DNA of 64,000 nucleotides. It comes from Rotaria sp. Silwood1 (Eukaryota > Rotifera > Eurotatoria > Philodinida > Philodinidae). Every line of letters starts with the position of its first letter. Position 1 is the first letter of the stretch. The translations under genes were made by a program, and so were the position numbers. Of the stretch, positions 11,517-24,386 are shown one piece after another. Location: NCBI GenBank assembly GCA_905250075.1, contig CAJNOP010000375.1, positions 1 through 64,000 on the forward strand, in the 5' to 3' direction. Under the pieces are notes generated by a model. It did not search any database. It saw only the letters and a list, made by a program, of their open reading frames with translations, and was not told the DNA's origin.

Positions 11517-12484
11517 ATCTTAACCTATCGTGCTAAAGTAACTGCAGAAATGTCGAGACATGGTTCTTCGCTTAAGAACATCATAGCGAGTCAATTTTTT
11601 TTTCATTAGAAAGAGCAACATCTGAACTACAGATTTTTACCAACCATATTTTTTTCAGAACGTATATGAGAAGAAAAAAAGCTCCAAACCAGACACTCCT
11701 AAAAAAGTTCTTGTAATTTTTTTAAAGTTTAGAAAATGTGTGTTTCTCGATTATTTTAGGGTGTATGGGCTAAATTCCCATAACAAAATACACGAAAATG
11801 TAGCGCATAAGAAACTCTATCGAAATCATCCCTATTAAAATACTTTAAACTCATTCTAGCATCTTTAATCTAAAAGATTAGAAAGGTGGAGTTTTTGTAG
11901 AAAGGATGGTTTTTCCAAGAACTACCAGCCAGAAAGAATATCAGCCATCATCTCGAAAAAGCATACATGAAATCGGTTTTTTTGCCGTGTTCGTTCGGAA
12001 TATACGAGAGTTAAGGAACTTAACGGAAAAAACCTAGTTCAATAAGTATTTTCTACCGCTTCAACACGGACAGGCAATGAGAACAACCAAATTATTCAGT
12101 CTGTTCCAGAAAAAACAATGTAGTTCTATTAAACCTAGGAGCAAATTTAACCTCTAATACCTGATTGTAAGGAGCGCCTTTTACGCTACAATAATTACTA
12201 TTGAAAGTGTTTTTTCATCGTTTTTTTGATATTAAAAAAATTAATAGAAATGAAAAAAATGATGTTGCTCTCTGATCAAGTTGCAAGAACTGTTTTAGAG
12301 ATGTCTAGTTTGACGCTTTTCTTTCTTCTCATATATGTCCTGAAAAAATATGGTTGGTATAAATTTGTAGTTCAGATGTTGCTCTTTCTAATGAAAAAAT
12401 CGGCTCTCTACGATGTTCCTAAGCGAAGAACTATGTCTCGACATTTCGGTAATTACTTTTGCGCCGTAGGTTATAGTTCACTTA
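11517..12484. mobile_element. Foldback element with inverted arms of about 200 bp
   Basis: Left arm 11517-11716 and right arm 12272-12484 are inverted copies. For example GAAATGTCGAGACAT is followed by GGTTCTTCGCTTA on the left, and the same order is read back on the right (AAGCGAAGAAC...ATGTCTCGACATTTC). GAAAGAGCAACATCTGAACT is shared too. The open frame at 12226-12825 mostly reads the right arm, so I do not call it a gene. A diverged third copy of the left half lies near 28475-28900. No transposase is seen. Confidence 0.8.
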
Positions 12485-13322
12485 GCGTGAATATTCAGAA
12501 GATAAAACTAAAATTCTTTTCTGTTTCAAACGTGAGATGTACAAGAAAACAATTAGAGAAAAAAGACACAATTAAACTTTCTGCATCTGGTTTTGTAGAC
12601 TCAATTTTTTCAAAACCTTTCTTCATCAATCAAATTGAAAATCAAAGAAAACTTCTGATTTTGGAAAACCGTTTTTCATTGTTAAGCCACAAATTCAATT
12701 CTACATCGTTATCCTCTAACTACGTTCTTACACGACTCAATCGTTTCTGTGAGCAACATCGAACCCTCTTTTTCTACTTGAAGACTGGCTTTAACAAATC
12801 CGGGCCTACTACCAGACTTCTGTAACAGACAAAGACTTTTTTTTTGTTTTCCGAATTTTCAGGTTTTCAACGGTCTAGCATGGAATTCAAACTGGTCGAT
12901 TACCAGTGGGACTAGAGTGGTCTCAACATTGATGTCAGTTGGGAAAAAACTCCATTGATAATAAGTCTGTAAAGGAGTGCACGATTTCGAATGATAACTC
13001 TTGTGGTCGTTTTTAAGGTTGTTTGAATAATTTAAGTTTTCCTGACACTCTCGATGCGCTCCTGCNNNNNNNNNNNNNNNNNNNNNNNNNNNNNNNNNNN
13101 NNNNNNNNNNNNNNNNNNNNNNNNNNNNNNNNNNNNNNNNNNNNNNNNNNNNNNNNNNNNNNNNNAATTGTCCAACAGAAATTGACTACTGCTCATTGTT
13201 ATATATACAGTTCCATTATAACTCAACATTTATGAATGAAATTTTCTGTGAATATACTACAGACGATGCCTGTAATTTTGACGCAAGCCACGCCTCAAAA
13301 GCTAACTTTATATGATAGTTAT
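12485..13322. other. Non-coding stretch with assembly gap
   Basis: No gene is supported. A run of 100 N occupies 13066-13165, the usual placeholder for a gap of unknown size. ORFs that cross it are meaningless. Confidence 0.8.
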
Positions 13323-13735
13323 ACGTGAAACAAAAGCGTCCAAACAATTTTGTCCACTATAGTATTATCATTTGCTTCGATCATCTTCCCAATTCTTTCA
13401 ATATTTTTAATAAATTGTAAGATTTTTTGTTCTTCATCACCGTTGAATTTTTCCAAATTTGATAAGCATTCATGATAACAAATCATCATCGCTGAATCTT
13501 GTGCAGTGTGAGACATTGTTTGAATCTGTTCAGTAGTATTATTTAATGAGCTCAGAATTAATCTTTTTACTGTACGTTCAGATGTTTTTGTTAATAAATC
13601 ACCAGTAAATTCTGGATCATTACCAGTACTTCGAAGACTATAAGCCGTTATTTTAATATCAATAATAAAATTGTGATAATATAATGTTGAGTTTAATCGA
13701 CAACGTTGTATGTGTAATAATTCATTGGGTTATTC
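13319..13735 (-). pseudogene. Retrotransposon gag-like fragment
   Basis: The minus strand is open from about 13732 to the stop at 13319. Its C-terminal part has NGDEEQKILQFIKNIERIG. This resembles the capsid region of LTR-retrotransposon gag proteins (F-x-G, then an amphipathic WL..IE stretch). Upstream in the same frame are LYYHNFIIDIKI and TSERTVKRLI. There is no zinc knuckle, protease or reverse transcriptase nearby, so this is an isolated and probably decayed piece. It could also be a domesticated gag-like exon. Confidence 0.45.
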
Positions 13736-14099
13736 TCTTCTATTTGATTTTTTATTTTCCCTCTCTCAGACAATTCCTATTGGAACTATCTTTATAATTC
13801 AATTGAGGTTTTACAGACAGTTTCCAATGGAATTACGTTTAAATAATAAAAAAAATAAAAATAAAAAAGTAATCACTTACCGATGTATATTTCCTTTTAA
13901 AATTTGAATGGTATATGAATTTTTGTGTTGGTTCGTGTTTTATTATTAATAAATAATAAAACAATCGGTCACGGCACCAATATTAGGGAACATGTATAGA
14001 AGTTTATTTAATCTTTTTTTTAGCTGCTTCTTTTTATTTCAAACATATATCTGACCCCACACACATGAAAAATGTCCGCACACACATATATATATAGTG
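13736..14099. other. AT-rich stretch
   Basis: I see no gene here. It holds short (AT) and (ACAC) runs and lies next to the large foldback element on its right. Confidence 0.5.
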
Positions 14100-14866
14100 G
14101 CGGATGACTAGATATCATACTATCATAGAACAAAGAGAAGATATATCTACTAGAGAATGTACTGAGTTATGGGTACCCGAAAAAGTACCCTGTTACCAGT
14201 ATATCACAGGAACTTTTGGGTACCAAAGTACTTGGAAGTACTTTCAGGTATCTAAGTGGTACTTTGACAAGTACCCTGCTACAAAATGTGTAGTAACTGG
14301 GTACTTGAAGGTACTGATCAGATACTCAATTGGGTACTATTGTATAGTATTTCTAGGTACCCTGTTTTAAAATTTTCAGTATGTTCAGGATCGAACCTGA
14401 CTTTTAATTTTTTTTAATTTTTGTTTCTCTCAAAGCAATTTGCTACATTTTTTTTTCGATTTTATTCAATTTAATTTTTTCAATTCCGAAAACTTAGCAG
14501 GTACAATGCCGAGACCTGACCCGACTTCAGTTGGTCAGGTATCCATCAGACCCCTTCAGAGTGGTCTGCTCTTAATCTACGATCGAGATCGGCATGTTCT
14601 CGACTAAGAAATAGTCAAGAAATAATCTAGAAAAAATTAGTATGAAAATAGATTAATTTCTTATGTCTTACCCAGTTGTTTATATGGAGCCGTGTGTGAA
14701 AAAGAAAATGGTGAATGTATAGTCGCTACACAGAACGCGACAAATATAGGGTACCCTGTATAGCTTTCCTCAGTAAAATTACAGATGCGAGTACCCATAC
14801 AAGTACTTGTTCAGTAAGCATACTTTTATGGGAACCACACGCAGTACCAAGGGGGAAAGTGCAGGC

Positions 14867-14921
14867 ACCCAGCACCCAGCACCCAGCACCTAGCACCCAG
14901 CACCCAGCACCTGCTCAGCAC
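14867..14921. repeat. CAGCACC tandem repeat, left arm
   Basis: About seven tandem copies of CAGCACC/TAGCACC. They are complementary to the longer array at 15038-15275. Confidence 0.85.
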
Positions 14922-15037
14922 GTATACCGCATTCCACAGTGAGCATCTACGGTACCTACGACACTTTCAGCATCTTCAACAACTATTCTATTGTCTTAAG
15001 TACTTAAGATAATGAAACAATGTTTGCAGGTGCTGAA

Positions 15038-15275
15038 GGTGCCGTAGGTGCTCATAGTGAAATGCAGTATAGGTGCTGAACAGGTGCTGTAGGTGCTGGC
15101 AGGTGCTGTAGGTGCTGTAGGTGCTGGTAGGTGCTGGTAGGTGCCGGTAGGTACTGGTAGGTACTGGTAGGTACTGGTAGGTGCTGGTAGGTACTGGTAG
15201 GTGCTGGTAGGTACTGGCAGGTGCTGTTAGGTGCTGTTAGGTGCTGTAGGTGCTGAGCAGGTGCTGGGTGCTAGG
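15038..15275. repeat. GGTGCTG-type minisatellite, right arm
   Basis: About 20 head-to-tail units of 7-10 nt, built on AGGTGCTG with GT or TGG spacers. A subset of central units is changed to AGGTACTGGT. The block is inverted relative to 14867-14921. Confidence 0.85.
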
Positions 15276-15430
15276 CGTCTGCACTTACCCCCTTGCGCAG
15301 TACCTACATCAGTATAATTACTGAGAATTTTTGAAGTACCCATATTGGATACCCTGCTAGGGCTTTCTCAGTACATGGGTACCCTGAACTCAGTACTTTC
15401 TCTAGGGTAGTCATCATAGATCAAAAGAAA

Positions 15431-16291
15431 ATATAACCAAGTGCAAACGATATAACTATAAGAAAGGAAAAAGAAAGAAAATGAAAAAACGAAAGAGACC
15501 TAGACAAGAAAAATAGAGTGGAAACGATGTGAAGGGCGAGCCCGTAACAACTTACCACTTACTAATTACTAGTAATAGTAAGTGGAGTATGACACCCCTA
15601 TGATGAAGAGAAGATCGGTATTCCTATCAATATCCGTGCCCAGTCACACCCAACCCATACCGATGCATTTTGAATCAACATGCACTTTTTATGAATATGT
15701 ACTTACCAAATAAAAGTCATTTCATTTTGTTGTTGATATGAGATTCAATAGGTTCTACATTATCTATAGTGGTTTTATAATGAATCACTTGTTTTCTTCA
15801 GCCTAAAATTGTAAAAGTTCAAGGGGAACTTATATAGTAGAAAGCGTTCTCTGGTAAAATTTTCAAACTTATGGACTGAAAACAAAATGGAATTTTAAAT
15901 AAATTTGATAGACTTTTTTCAGCTACATTTCGATGATTTTCAAAGAATATTTAGTAGCTCAAGCAGCCCAAAGCTGTTTAGCATGAAACTTTTATGAAAA
16001 AACGAGGCAGTGTTGCGTTCTCTAATGATGGATAGGAAACTGAAATATTTGTTTTCTGTACTGAAAAACGTTTGCTTGAAAGAAAATACGTGTTTGAACC
16101 ATAGATTCGTTATAGTATGAGTAAATCATCTCCTGTTGGTCATTTTGATCAGGGTTTACTGTAGTCTATCTGCAATAAAAATATCAGCCCAAATTATTAG
16201 GATTTAAATTTTTCATCTGGTAGTGCTACTTTTGGTGATTACTGTATCATGTGAAGATAGATCAGCAGGAATATTCACTTTAATATATATA
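15431..16291. other. Intergenic
   Basis: No gene. A short palindromic stretch (ACTTACTAATTACTAGTAAT region) lies at about 15550-15590. Confidence 0.5.
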
Positions 16292-16997
16292 CAGGATGGT
16301 CCATAAGTAGCTTTACGATAAAAAAATTGAATAACTCCGACTCGGTTCACTGAAATCAGCTGATATTTTTGTTAGCAGTAGAACTTTATCCAAAGTTTAC
16401 TTTCATACGAATAACATAAACAAATACTCCTATGTTAATTTTTAGTTGCCATTCAGGGTAATAAAAAGAATAAGTCAAAAGACACATTACCTATGATAGA
16501 ATATTGATGCAAATAGAGAAAGTTATCAGAATTAGTTGGTTTTATTACTGAAGTTCGTATTTTCTAATTAAAGCAGGCAATCGCACCTTTCTAAGCACTG
16601 AATTGTCTACTTCGGTGGAAAAATCAGTGTCTCATGCTTGAAAATTCGAATTATTGGAACTGATGACTTTAAGCTAGATAGTTGTGAAAATTTGCTCTAT
16701 TTGCATTAATATTTTATCATAGATAAGGCGTATTTTTTATTTCTTCTTTTTATTACCGTGAGTAGCAACTGAAACCTATCTGTGAAAAGCTTCATATATA
16801 TTTTTCTCACTTGTCAACAGATAGCATTGCTTTCATGAAGTGAATAATAATACCTAATAGAAGTATTTGTTTATATTTTTCGTATAAACATAAACTTTGA
16901 ATAAAGTTCTACTAGTAACCAAAATATCAGCCAATTTAATTGACCCAGATGGAGTTATTCAATTTTTTTATAGTAAATCTACTTATGGATCACTCTG
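16292..16997. mobile_element. TA-flanked MITE with long inverted ends
   Basis: The element starts CAGGATGGTCCATAAGTAG and ends with the inverse (CTACTTATGGATCACTCTG). Both ends are flanked by TA (16290-16291 and 16998-16999), as in Tc1/mariner-type insertions. The inverted similarity extends over about 170 bp or more (GTAGAACTTTATCCAAAGTT inside). No transposase. Confidence 0.85.
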
Positions 16998-19900
16998 TAT
17001 TTGGTTTTTTATTATAATCAACAGAGAGAGTCGGTTGCTGAAAAGCAAAAGTTGAGACTAGCAAATTGATTTCTGTTCTAGAAATATAAGTCGATCTGTT
17101 TCGCATTGATTTACGTACACTCACACTCACACCCACACCCTTTTCTTGTGTACTGAATATGATATTGTTACTATTCAGGGAGTATTTGAGAACTTTATAC
17201 TGTTGTGTAAAAATATTGAACTGTCTTGTACTATCAATACAAGAAAACGGTTCATCCATTAGAAAAATCAAGAATATATGATAGTTTCTTTTCGGTAAAT
17301 AAGTTTTCGGTCGGCCGGTATATTTACAGAAAGAAAGAGAACGGGCATATATGGATTATGCCTTTGACACATTTGTCTTCTTACACACGTGCCAGAACAC
17401 TCTGTTTAGTTGACTCTGTATTATTATCTACTGTTCTTTGCTAAATTGATTGTTCGGACATGATGTTTTAACCTTCCTTTGTCATTTCTTCTTACCATAA
17501 GTTTTGTCCTTCCTTCTTTCCTAAGTATACATATATATTCTTAACTATTTTATCGTTTGCCGTGACGAAATTGGTACATCTGTATTTTCTCATAAGTACC
17601 CTTCTTGTTATCCCTATCTTTCTCTTTCCTCCTATCTTTCTTGGTTGTGCATATAAACGCGTGCTTTTGAATGAAACGAAGTAATTAATAATATGAAAAA
17701 AAGAGGATAAACTATAACTCCATATGCATTAATACTTTGTCTACGGAAAATTGTTACAGGTGTTCTTGGTTTTCCAACCAAATATCAAGCGCAATAAATC
17801 GATAATGGTACGTGTGATGGTGATTGGCAAGTTCTGTTCGATTTCGTGTCTTTAACAAGCTGCTCTTTTTTTCTTCCTAAAGCAACTTGATATTGAAAGA
17901 ACAATTATCAAACATTTTTACTTATGCATATGTGCTATCATAAGAAGTGATGGAATGACGGGAAAGAAGCAATAAGAGTAAAAAAGAATGCAACAGTATG
18001 CCTTTCGTAAGATACTTGTGTCATAGCACTGTTGCATGAGAATCGTTTATTGCGAAGGAAAGTAATATTTCGGCCATGAGATCATAAAATATATAAGTAA
18101 CAGAGCTGGGTACATGCAAACCAACAGAAAAGGAAAAAAATGCAGATAGAACATCAACACAAAATGTACATATCAAGACGTTATTAGTTGGTACGTATAT
18201 TTTTGCTATTCCTCTTATTACATACGAATATAGTAAAATGAAATATTTATCTTAAAAGCACTTCGAACATATCAGAAAGGATTTCGACGACCTTTGGATA
18301 GTAATAGACTATACTAAAGCGGTAAATTTAATTGACTTAGGTAGAAAAGGTTAAATACAAGGAGCACACGCCTAGAGTGATCACGTTCAATGTCAAATAG
18401 ATTGTGTTATATAGTATTCATTTCTTCTTTCTGTTACTGATATCCCAGTTTAAGCTTAAAATTTCACGATCATCAGATACTACTAATGAGATACTTCAAA
18501 TATCACGTTCCAATGCCAACATTGCAGCAGTTTCCGAACTGTAGTTTTCATTCATGCCAACATAGCACGTTAATAAAATGAATTTTGTCATGTTACTATA
18601 AAATACCATCATATGTTTCTGTCGGGCTCATTCCAGTTGTTACTTAACCTGATTTTTAAGTGAATATTCTTTTAAAAGTAAAAATTTTGTACAAACCAAG
18701 TCTTTCTAATCATCTTTGTACATATGAAAATTCTTCGTTGAACATTTGTGTTCTCTATCTGAGTTGTATTTATCTGTGAACTAAAATTTTGAGGTGCCTA
18801 TTCGACCTGAAAAATTACAGAATTACTCTGACAAAATTAGTGAACATTAGTGGAACATGAAAAATAATATATTTCCATGTGTATTGCGGTCTTATAGTCT
18901 TGCGAAAAGCTGTCTAGTTTCGACACATTTAGCATTGAAAACGAGTCTCTTACTGGATATAATACAGAAAATATACAATTCTTGGTTCTTTATCCTACCA
19001 AACTGTATAGCATTCAAAAACAAGAGATTTCTAATATTTTCCTTACACAGAAGATATTTTGATATAGTGCTTATGTAACAGAGGGAAAACTGTACAACAT
19101 AGTAACGTGCTGAAAGTATAATTTAATAGCAAAGTAGATTTCTATCCCGAGCATATGAAATGATACATTACAAGTTTCCTCATATTTTTCAGTTTCCTAG
19201 ACGGTTACTGGTGGATATTTTCTTTCGTATAAATATTGCATATTCATGAGCATGTTCACATTGTGGAGATTCTTGAGTTTGACACAAAAGTTTGCTCAGA
19301 ACTGTCATTATCTTCAGTAATTTCTTCGGAATAAATATCTGACTAATGTTGAATTATGATGATTTTCTAGGACAGTTTGCTACATCGATTTGCTATATCC
19401 ATGATGCTTTAATACTTTCAGAGAGATCAATTTGTGAATAATTGACAATTGGTCTCATTCCCACAAAGTTTCTATCGTCAATGTTTAGTAATTGCCGAAA
19501 ATATTGAGAGGTTTGTCAGTATTTAATGAATCATTTGCATAGTAATGTGGATATTTAGTTAGAGATTTCTTTCGCATATAGTGATTATACATAAAAATAC
19601 CTTGTGTGGGTAAAACCATAGAATTTAAATGAAGTTTATGCTGCCACTAGTATACATACTTCTAATAAAATTTACATACATTTTCGAAGAAAACTCTGAG
19701 TTTAAGCTTTAAAATCTCAAGCATTGAGGACAATGGGTGTCAAATGTTCTTCCGCGAGTTCCTTCGCACTATCAAAAGTGCTGAATGGTATTAATTACAA
19801 GACTTAGACAGATCTAGAAAGTTACAGAACATTCCAAGATATTCTGAAGATTTCGACGGCTGATATACATTTGTAAACGCTTTGAATAGTACTATTCTTT

Positions 19901-22900
19901 AATTTCACTTTAATAAAAATTTATACTGAACATGTCAAGGATAATAGGTTGTGACGCATGGATTTGCTAGTTATTATATAATCAACATAAAGAGGGTTAA
20001 TCGATCATGTTGTAGCTTAGGAAAAAATCGATATCAGCAATGGCAAACTTCTCTAATGTACTATAGTGCATTGAGACTTGCTCTAGATATAATGACTATA
20101 TAAAACCAAAGACATATTAGATGACTCAGAATTCTCTATTCCGTCTCATTGTTTATCAGTTAAAAGGAGGTCTTCTATGCTGCCATTCAAAAAAGATGTA
20201 TTTTTTGTCAGTCTCCCCAGTAAACATTAGTTTCAATTCATATTCGTCCAAAACATCGTAAGTAATCGAGTGTATTTTACTTGCTTCAAACATTTTTAGT
20301 GTGAAGGAAGCAGGAATTATTCTGTAGAACAAAAAGGAAACAATTGTTGGTAAAAAGTATTCTTAGAGCAATATGGTTAACCGGTACATTAACATCTCGA
20401 TACGAAATCCAATGACTTCTTTTCAGGGAGAATAGGACTGTTAGTGGCAATAGTTGACCGTCTCAATACTTATATGACAGAAACAAGGAAAAATTAATTC
20501 TTCCTTATCATACTTTATTGAGTCAGTTGCTTCTGTAGAGAGTTGATTACATAAATGGCTTCATTATTATTCTCAAGCTAAATCTAATAAAGATGATTGC
20601 CTTTCTTTACATCTTATTGACAGAGTAAATGCGTTTTTCGAGTCAAAAGAAGTGTTTGCAGAAATAACCTTGACATGTGTACAAGAAACTATGTCTTCTT
20701 CACTTATGTAAGACTGTTTTGTGATAATAACGTTTCTGAATTTCTAGAATTAGCGAAAAAGGTGCATATGCCTTTTAATAAGCACATAACGGAATTTTTC
20801 CAAATATGTTACTATTTTACAAAGAACTTATCATGTGTTGCACGCACAAATGTGCAATGCGTCTATCAGATCATATACTGATGGGAATGTTTTCCTAATG
20901 TAATACACCTAAGAAATTCCTTCAAAGTAAGCTGTCAACGAGTATGTTTTCCATAAAGAAACACGTTTTTTAATATTCTGTCGTTTCATAACTCGGAACT
21001 GACACGTTTAAGGTCCATTAATTATTTTTCAAAATTTGATTTCCTTAAGGGAGTCTTTTAATCCGCTGAAGTCTTTCTGACAGATATATTTGTCAGTTAA
21101 ATTAATTCTTAAAATAATAAATTTAATCTAAAACAAACAGAAATTGAAAAAGAAAAATAGTAAGCGAATAGCAACAAAACTAATAAAAATATATTGTGAG
21201 TAAAAAAATTCCGTTCGAATGCATAGGATTACGGATAAGCAAAATGTCAGAGAATTCACTATTGAAGTTTCTTGAGGTCCATTGTTGTTCTTAATAATTG
21301 CTCATACAGGTTCTGAGCTTTCTTATAATTAGAAACAAATTAAAGCTTTTAAAAAATGATTAATTCCAAGATAGATCACAAAAGTAGATCATACTCCATG
21401 ATTGAGATGACGAGTATTTGATCTTATTTGAATTACCAAAAGTCCTAACGCTTCTTAAGCAAACTTGCATTTTCACACTTGCCACAACCAAACAATGCTG
21501 ATCCAAAAATATTGACGAAAAATAGTGATAGACTCTAAGAAATGTACCAACTACCTTCTTTTTTTGGGAGGTTCAGCTGCTCGATTCAATGTTTCCGATG
21601 CGCTTGGACCGAAAAAGAACCGAACTCAACCGCAGTGGAAAATAATCTGATCAGTTGAAAAAATAATGTTGAGTATAACAAGACATGATGCATATCGATG
21701 TAAACCAAAATGAAGCAATCAACGAACACATAAACACATGCATTCTTTTTCGAAAAATGAAAACCCAGCGGAAAAATGCATGAGAGCAGCAAAAAAATGA
21801 TTCCTATCGATCAGAATAATGCTTTATGACAATAGAAAAATGTTTCCAAGTTATAGATTTAGAAGCAATGATTTACCATGATCGTGCTCGTGATCTCTTT
21901 TCTGTTCATTTTCTCTCTTTCATCTTTGCTATTATTGTTTTCTTTTTGTTCTGTTGTATGATACTGTACGTATCTGAATAATATATTAAAGGCATTTGAA
22001 GAATTAGATTATATAATGCAAAATAAAATATGCCAGAGAAAATGCATAAGTAGTGTCAAGAAGAGCTTTTCACTAATAAACAAAATGATAGAAAACGAAA
22101 AAAGTGTCTCTTTGGATAGATGAATGGTAATCTTTATATATATAGGATGAAGAGAGGAACGAAGGTCTTAGAGAAAAATAATATTTTAGAAGTTATATGA
22201 CGCTAAAGGAAAAAGTGAACATGTTTCTTTATCACAGTACTCTAATACGATTATACACGTATATAGTTCTTTAGGAACTGAAACGCATAGAACAAAACAT
22301 TTTTTCCTAAGACTTTTAAAGCAAAGCTATTTATTTTCTTCTTCTGTCACTGTATCACCAATGGAAAAGTGAAAAATAGAGAAAAAGCAAATTCGTTTAT
22401 CGAATTCATATATTTTTTTCGTTGATCATCTGGTACAGGCTATTCGCTCTTTATGTACCAAATAAGTATAAGCGGCAAACAAAGACGGAGTTGATCTCTA
22501 CGTGCAAATCGATGTATTCTTGTTTCGAGGTACTTTCTTCATTTCCTTTCATGTGATCATTTGCATGCCACATACAAATAAAATCAGAAATTCATTTTTC
22601 TTCTCCCATAGCAAAGCGCTTTCTTCATAGACCTTCATCTTACTACATACACGGTAGAACGATGAAGCGAACAACTTTTCTCTTAAACTGAATCATTATT
22701 TCATTTCTGATAATCGTTCTTTCGTAGGAAAAGCAAACATTACCAAGCAGTTTTAATCCTTCCACTGCAAGGTTCCTAAAAAGTGAAAATATGCTACAGC
22801 ACTTTTCTCATCGAAAAAAGATTCAGACATTTTTCTTAGTCATCTTTCCCATAGAAAGTTATATTTTTGCTTTGCATTTTAATGCTTCTGCTGAGTATGT

Positions 22901-22953
22901 ATGTTTATAACTATAATTGAAGCATACTAGTTTCCTTACAGGATTGAATAATA
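16998..22953. other. Long AT-rich desert
   Basis: About 6 kb in which I see no gene. All open stretches are under 100 codons and look random. A C-rich telomere-like tract, ACACTCACACTCACACCC, lies at 17115-17140 without a G-rich partner next to it. Confidence 0.6.
17115..17140. repeat. Short C-rich telomere-like tract
   Basis: ACACTCACACTCACACCCACACCC, the complement of degenerate TGTGGG units. Only one arm is present. Confidence 0.5.
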
Positions 22954-23834
22954 CTGGGTGTCCCCAAAATTCGAACGGATAAAGCAATTGAATATCTCCA
23001 TTGCCCATTGATCAAATGGACGGATTTTTTTCTTGGTGATAGAAGATACTTTAAAGTTTTGTTTCATAAGAAAACCGTTAACAGATACTATTTTCAACCA
23101 TCATTTTTGACTTCAATATCGAAATGTACACAATTTCGATTTCTAAAAAAGCACTTTCGAAGGAAATTTCCCTAGATGATTTATTTTGACATGAAACTTG
23201 GGCTAAAGCGGGGTCTCACTCAGACCAGCTTCAGTAAAAAGTTTCAGAATTTTAGGGTATAGTCTTTTCGGAATATCAATTTTTCAAAATTTAGGCGCTT
23301 TTCCATCGATGCTGTGAGAAATTTACGAAACTCATATTCCGAGAAAACTATATCCAAAAATTCTAAAACTTTCTTCAAAAGCTAGCTTGAATTAGATCTC
23401 GTTTTGACCAAAGCTTCATGTCAAAAGTCGAAACCTTAATTTTCTTCGAAGAATTGAAGTCATCAGGGAGATAATCGACTAAAAATTCCATATTCCAGTC
23501 AAAACTGCCAAAGAGCATAAACTTTTTGGAGGTCTTATACTCCAATGGTCCTCTAGCAGTGGGAAAAACATGCCATCAAAAGCTTCGAATCATAATATGG
23601 GCTCGAAATCATCTCGGCGACTCTTCCTCGAAAGCATTGTTTGACAAATCGTAAATGTGTACATTTCGGTATCGAAGTTAAAAGTGATGGTTGAAACTAG
23701 TATCTGTTAACAATTTTCTTACGAAACAAAACTTTAAAGTAACCTCTATCAACGAGAAAAAAAAGCGCTCATTTGAGGAAAGAGCGATGAAGATATTCAA
23801 CTTTTTTATTCGTTCGGATTTTTGGGACATCCTG
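22954..23834. mobile_element. Palindromic MITE, TA-flanked
   Basis: The left tip CTGGGTGTCCCCAAAATTCG and right tip (read inward on the other strand) CAGGATGTCCCAAAAATCCG are flanked by TA on both sides (22952-22953 and 23835-23836). Inverted similarity continues almost to the middle. Matched blocks include ACTTTAAAGTTTTGTTTC, GTTAACAGATACTA and TTCAACCATCA, then TATAGTCTTTTCGGAATAT near 23260 against TATAGTTTTCTCGGAATAT. The whole element could fold into one long hairpin. Tc1/mariner-like by tip and target; no transposase. Confidence 0.85.
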
Positions 23835-24101
23835 TACAAATTATTTGGTTCGTGATTTCTGCTGTTGATTACTGTTTTTCATATGTGTGTATTTTCATTC
23901 GTCTTGGTTAAACTTCAAAGACAAGCATTTTTGACCTGCACCATTAAACTCCCCTTGAAGGTTTCATTTATCTTAACAATCGAAAAGTTAACCAATCCTC
24001 GAACTCACACCAGTAAAACCCGATTCGATTTGACCTCTGGCACATGTACCATCTAACTTACATTTCCGTTACATATGTTCTCATTATTTTAGTCATACAA
24101 A

Positions 24102-24386
24102 ATGCAAAATTACCGAACGCTTTGGCTTATCATATTGGTTATGATGGCTGAATTTTATCATGTGTACACCACAAAAGAAAGAATTCTCAGCTATGAAGTT
24201 AACATTGAAGGAGAAAAATTTCAAGTTTATTTGGAACCATCGGGTCGCAAATGTTTTTGGACAGGAAACGCGCCGCTTTGTTTTATCACTGCTGGCTGTC
24301 CACCAAGAACAACAACCATAGAAGTCGACAAGTCTGGTGATGGTGCCTACTGCTGGATTGGTTTTAAGTATTATTGTTGTATTTAA
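24102..24386 (+). CDS. Small Cys-rich secreted protein
   Basis: A 94-codon open frame. The first 22 or so residues (LWLIILVMMAEFYHVYTT) form a signal peptide, so the product should be secreted. The mature part has six cysteines in the order C-x9-C-x5-C-x18-C-x8-CC. It contains KCFWTGNAPLC, GCPP and GDGAYCWIGFKYYCC. I recognise this W-x-G-x-AP-x-C ... GDG-x2-CW-x-G-x-K-x2-CC layout from small secreted proteins of invertebrates but cannot give a function. TTATTTTAG ends about 10 nt upstream, so a 5'-UTR intron is likely. AATAAA signals follow the stop at 24426 and 24434, which supports a real short gene. Confidence 0.7.
   Translation: MQNYRTLWLIILVMMAEFYHVYTTKERILSYEVNIEGEKFQVYLEPSGRKCFWTGNAPLCFITAGCPPRTTTIEVDKSGDGAYCWIGFKYYCCI

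Larger units (their letters stand above)
14100..15430. mobile_element. Large foldback element carrying GGTACC-rich arms and a GGTGCTG minisatellite
   Basis: The two ends are inverted copies. CTAGAGAATGTACTGAGTTA then GGGTACCC on the left match GGGTACCCTGAACTCAGTAC then TTTCTCTAG on the right. Farther in, AAGGGGGAAAGTGCAG (about 14849) mirrors CTGCACTTACCCCCTT (about 15280). The left arm holds (CAGCACC)n at 14867-14921. The right arm holds the complementary GGTGCTG repeats, about 15038-15275, in 9-10 nt units such as GGTAGGTGCT. Arms could pair over hundreds of bases. ORFs inside (14104, 14715) only read the repeats. Confidence 0.75.

Noticed and set aside
12226-12825. 199-codon open frame on the + strand
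   Set aside because: Its first third is the right arm of the foldback element and the rest has no recognisable motif.
13023-13235. Open frames on both strands across 13066-13165
   Set aside because: They only cross a 100-N gap.
14380-14400. GGATCGAACCTGAC, like a tRNA B box on the minus strand
   Set aside because: No acceptor stem, D arm or anticodon arm can be drawn around it.
14867-15275. CRISPR-like short repeats
   Set aside because: Units of 7-10 nt are directly abutting, without unique spacers, in a eukaryotic context.
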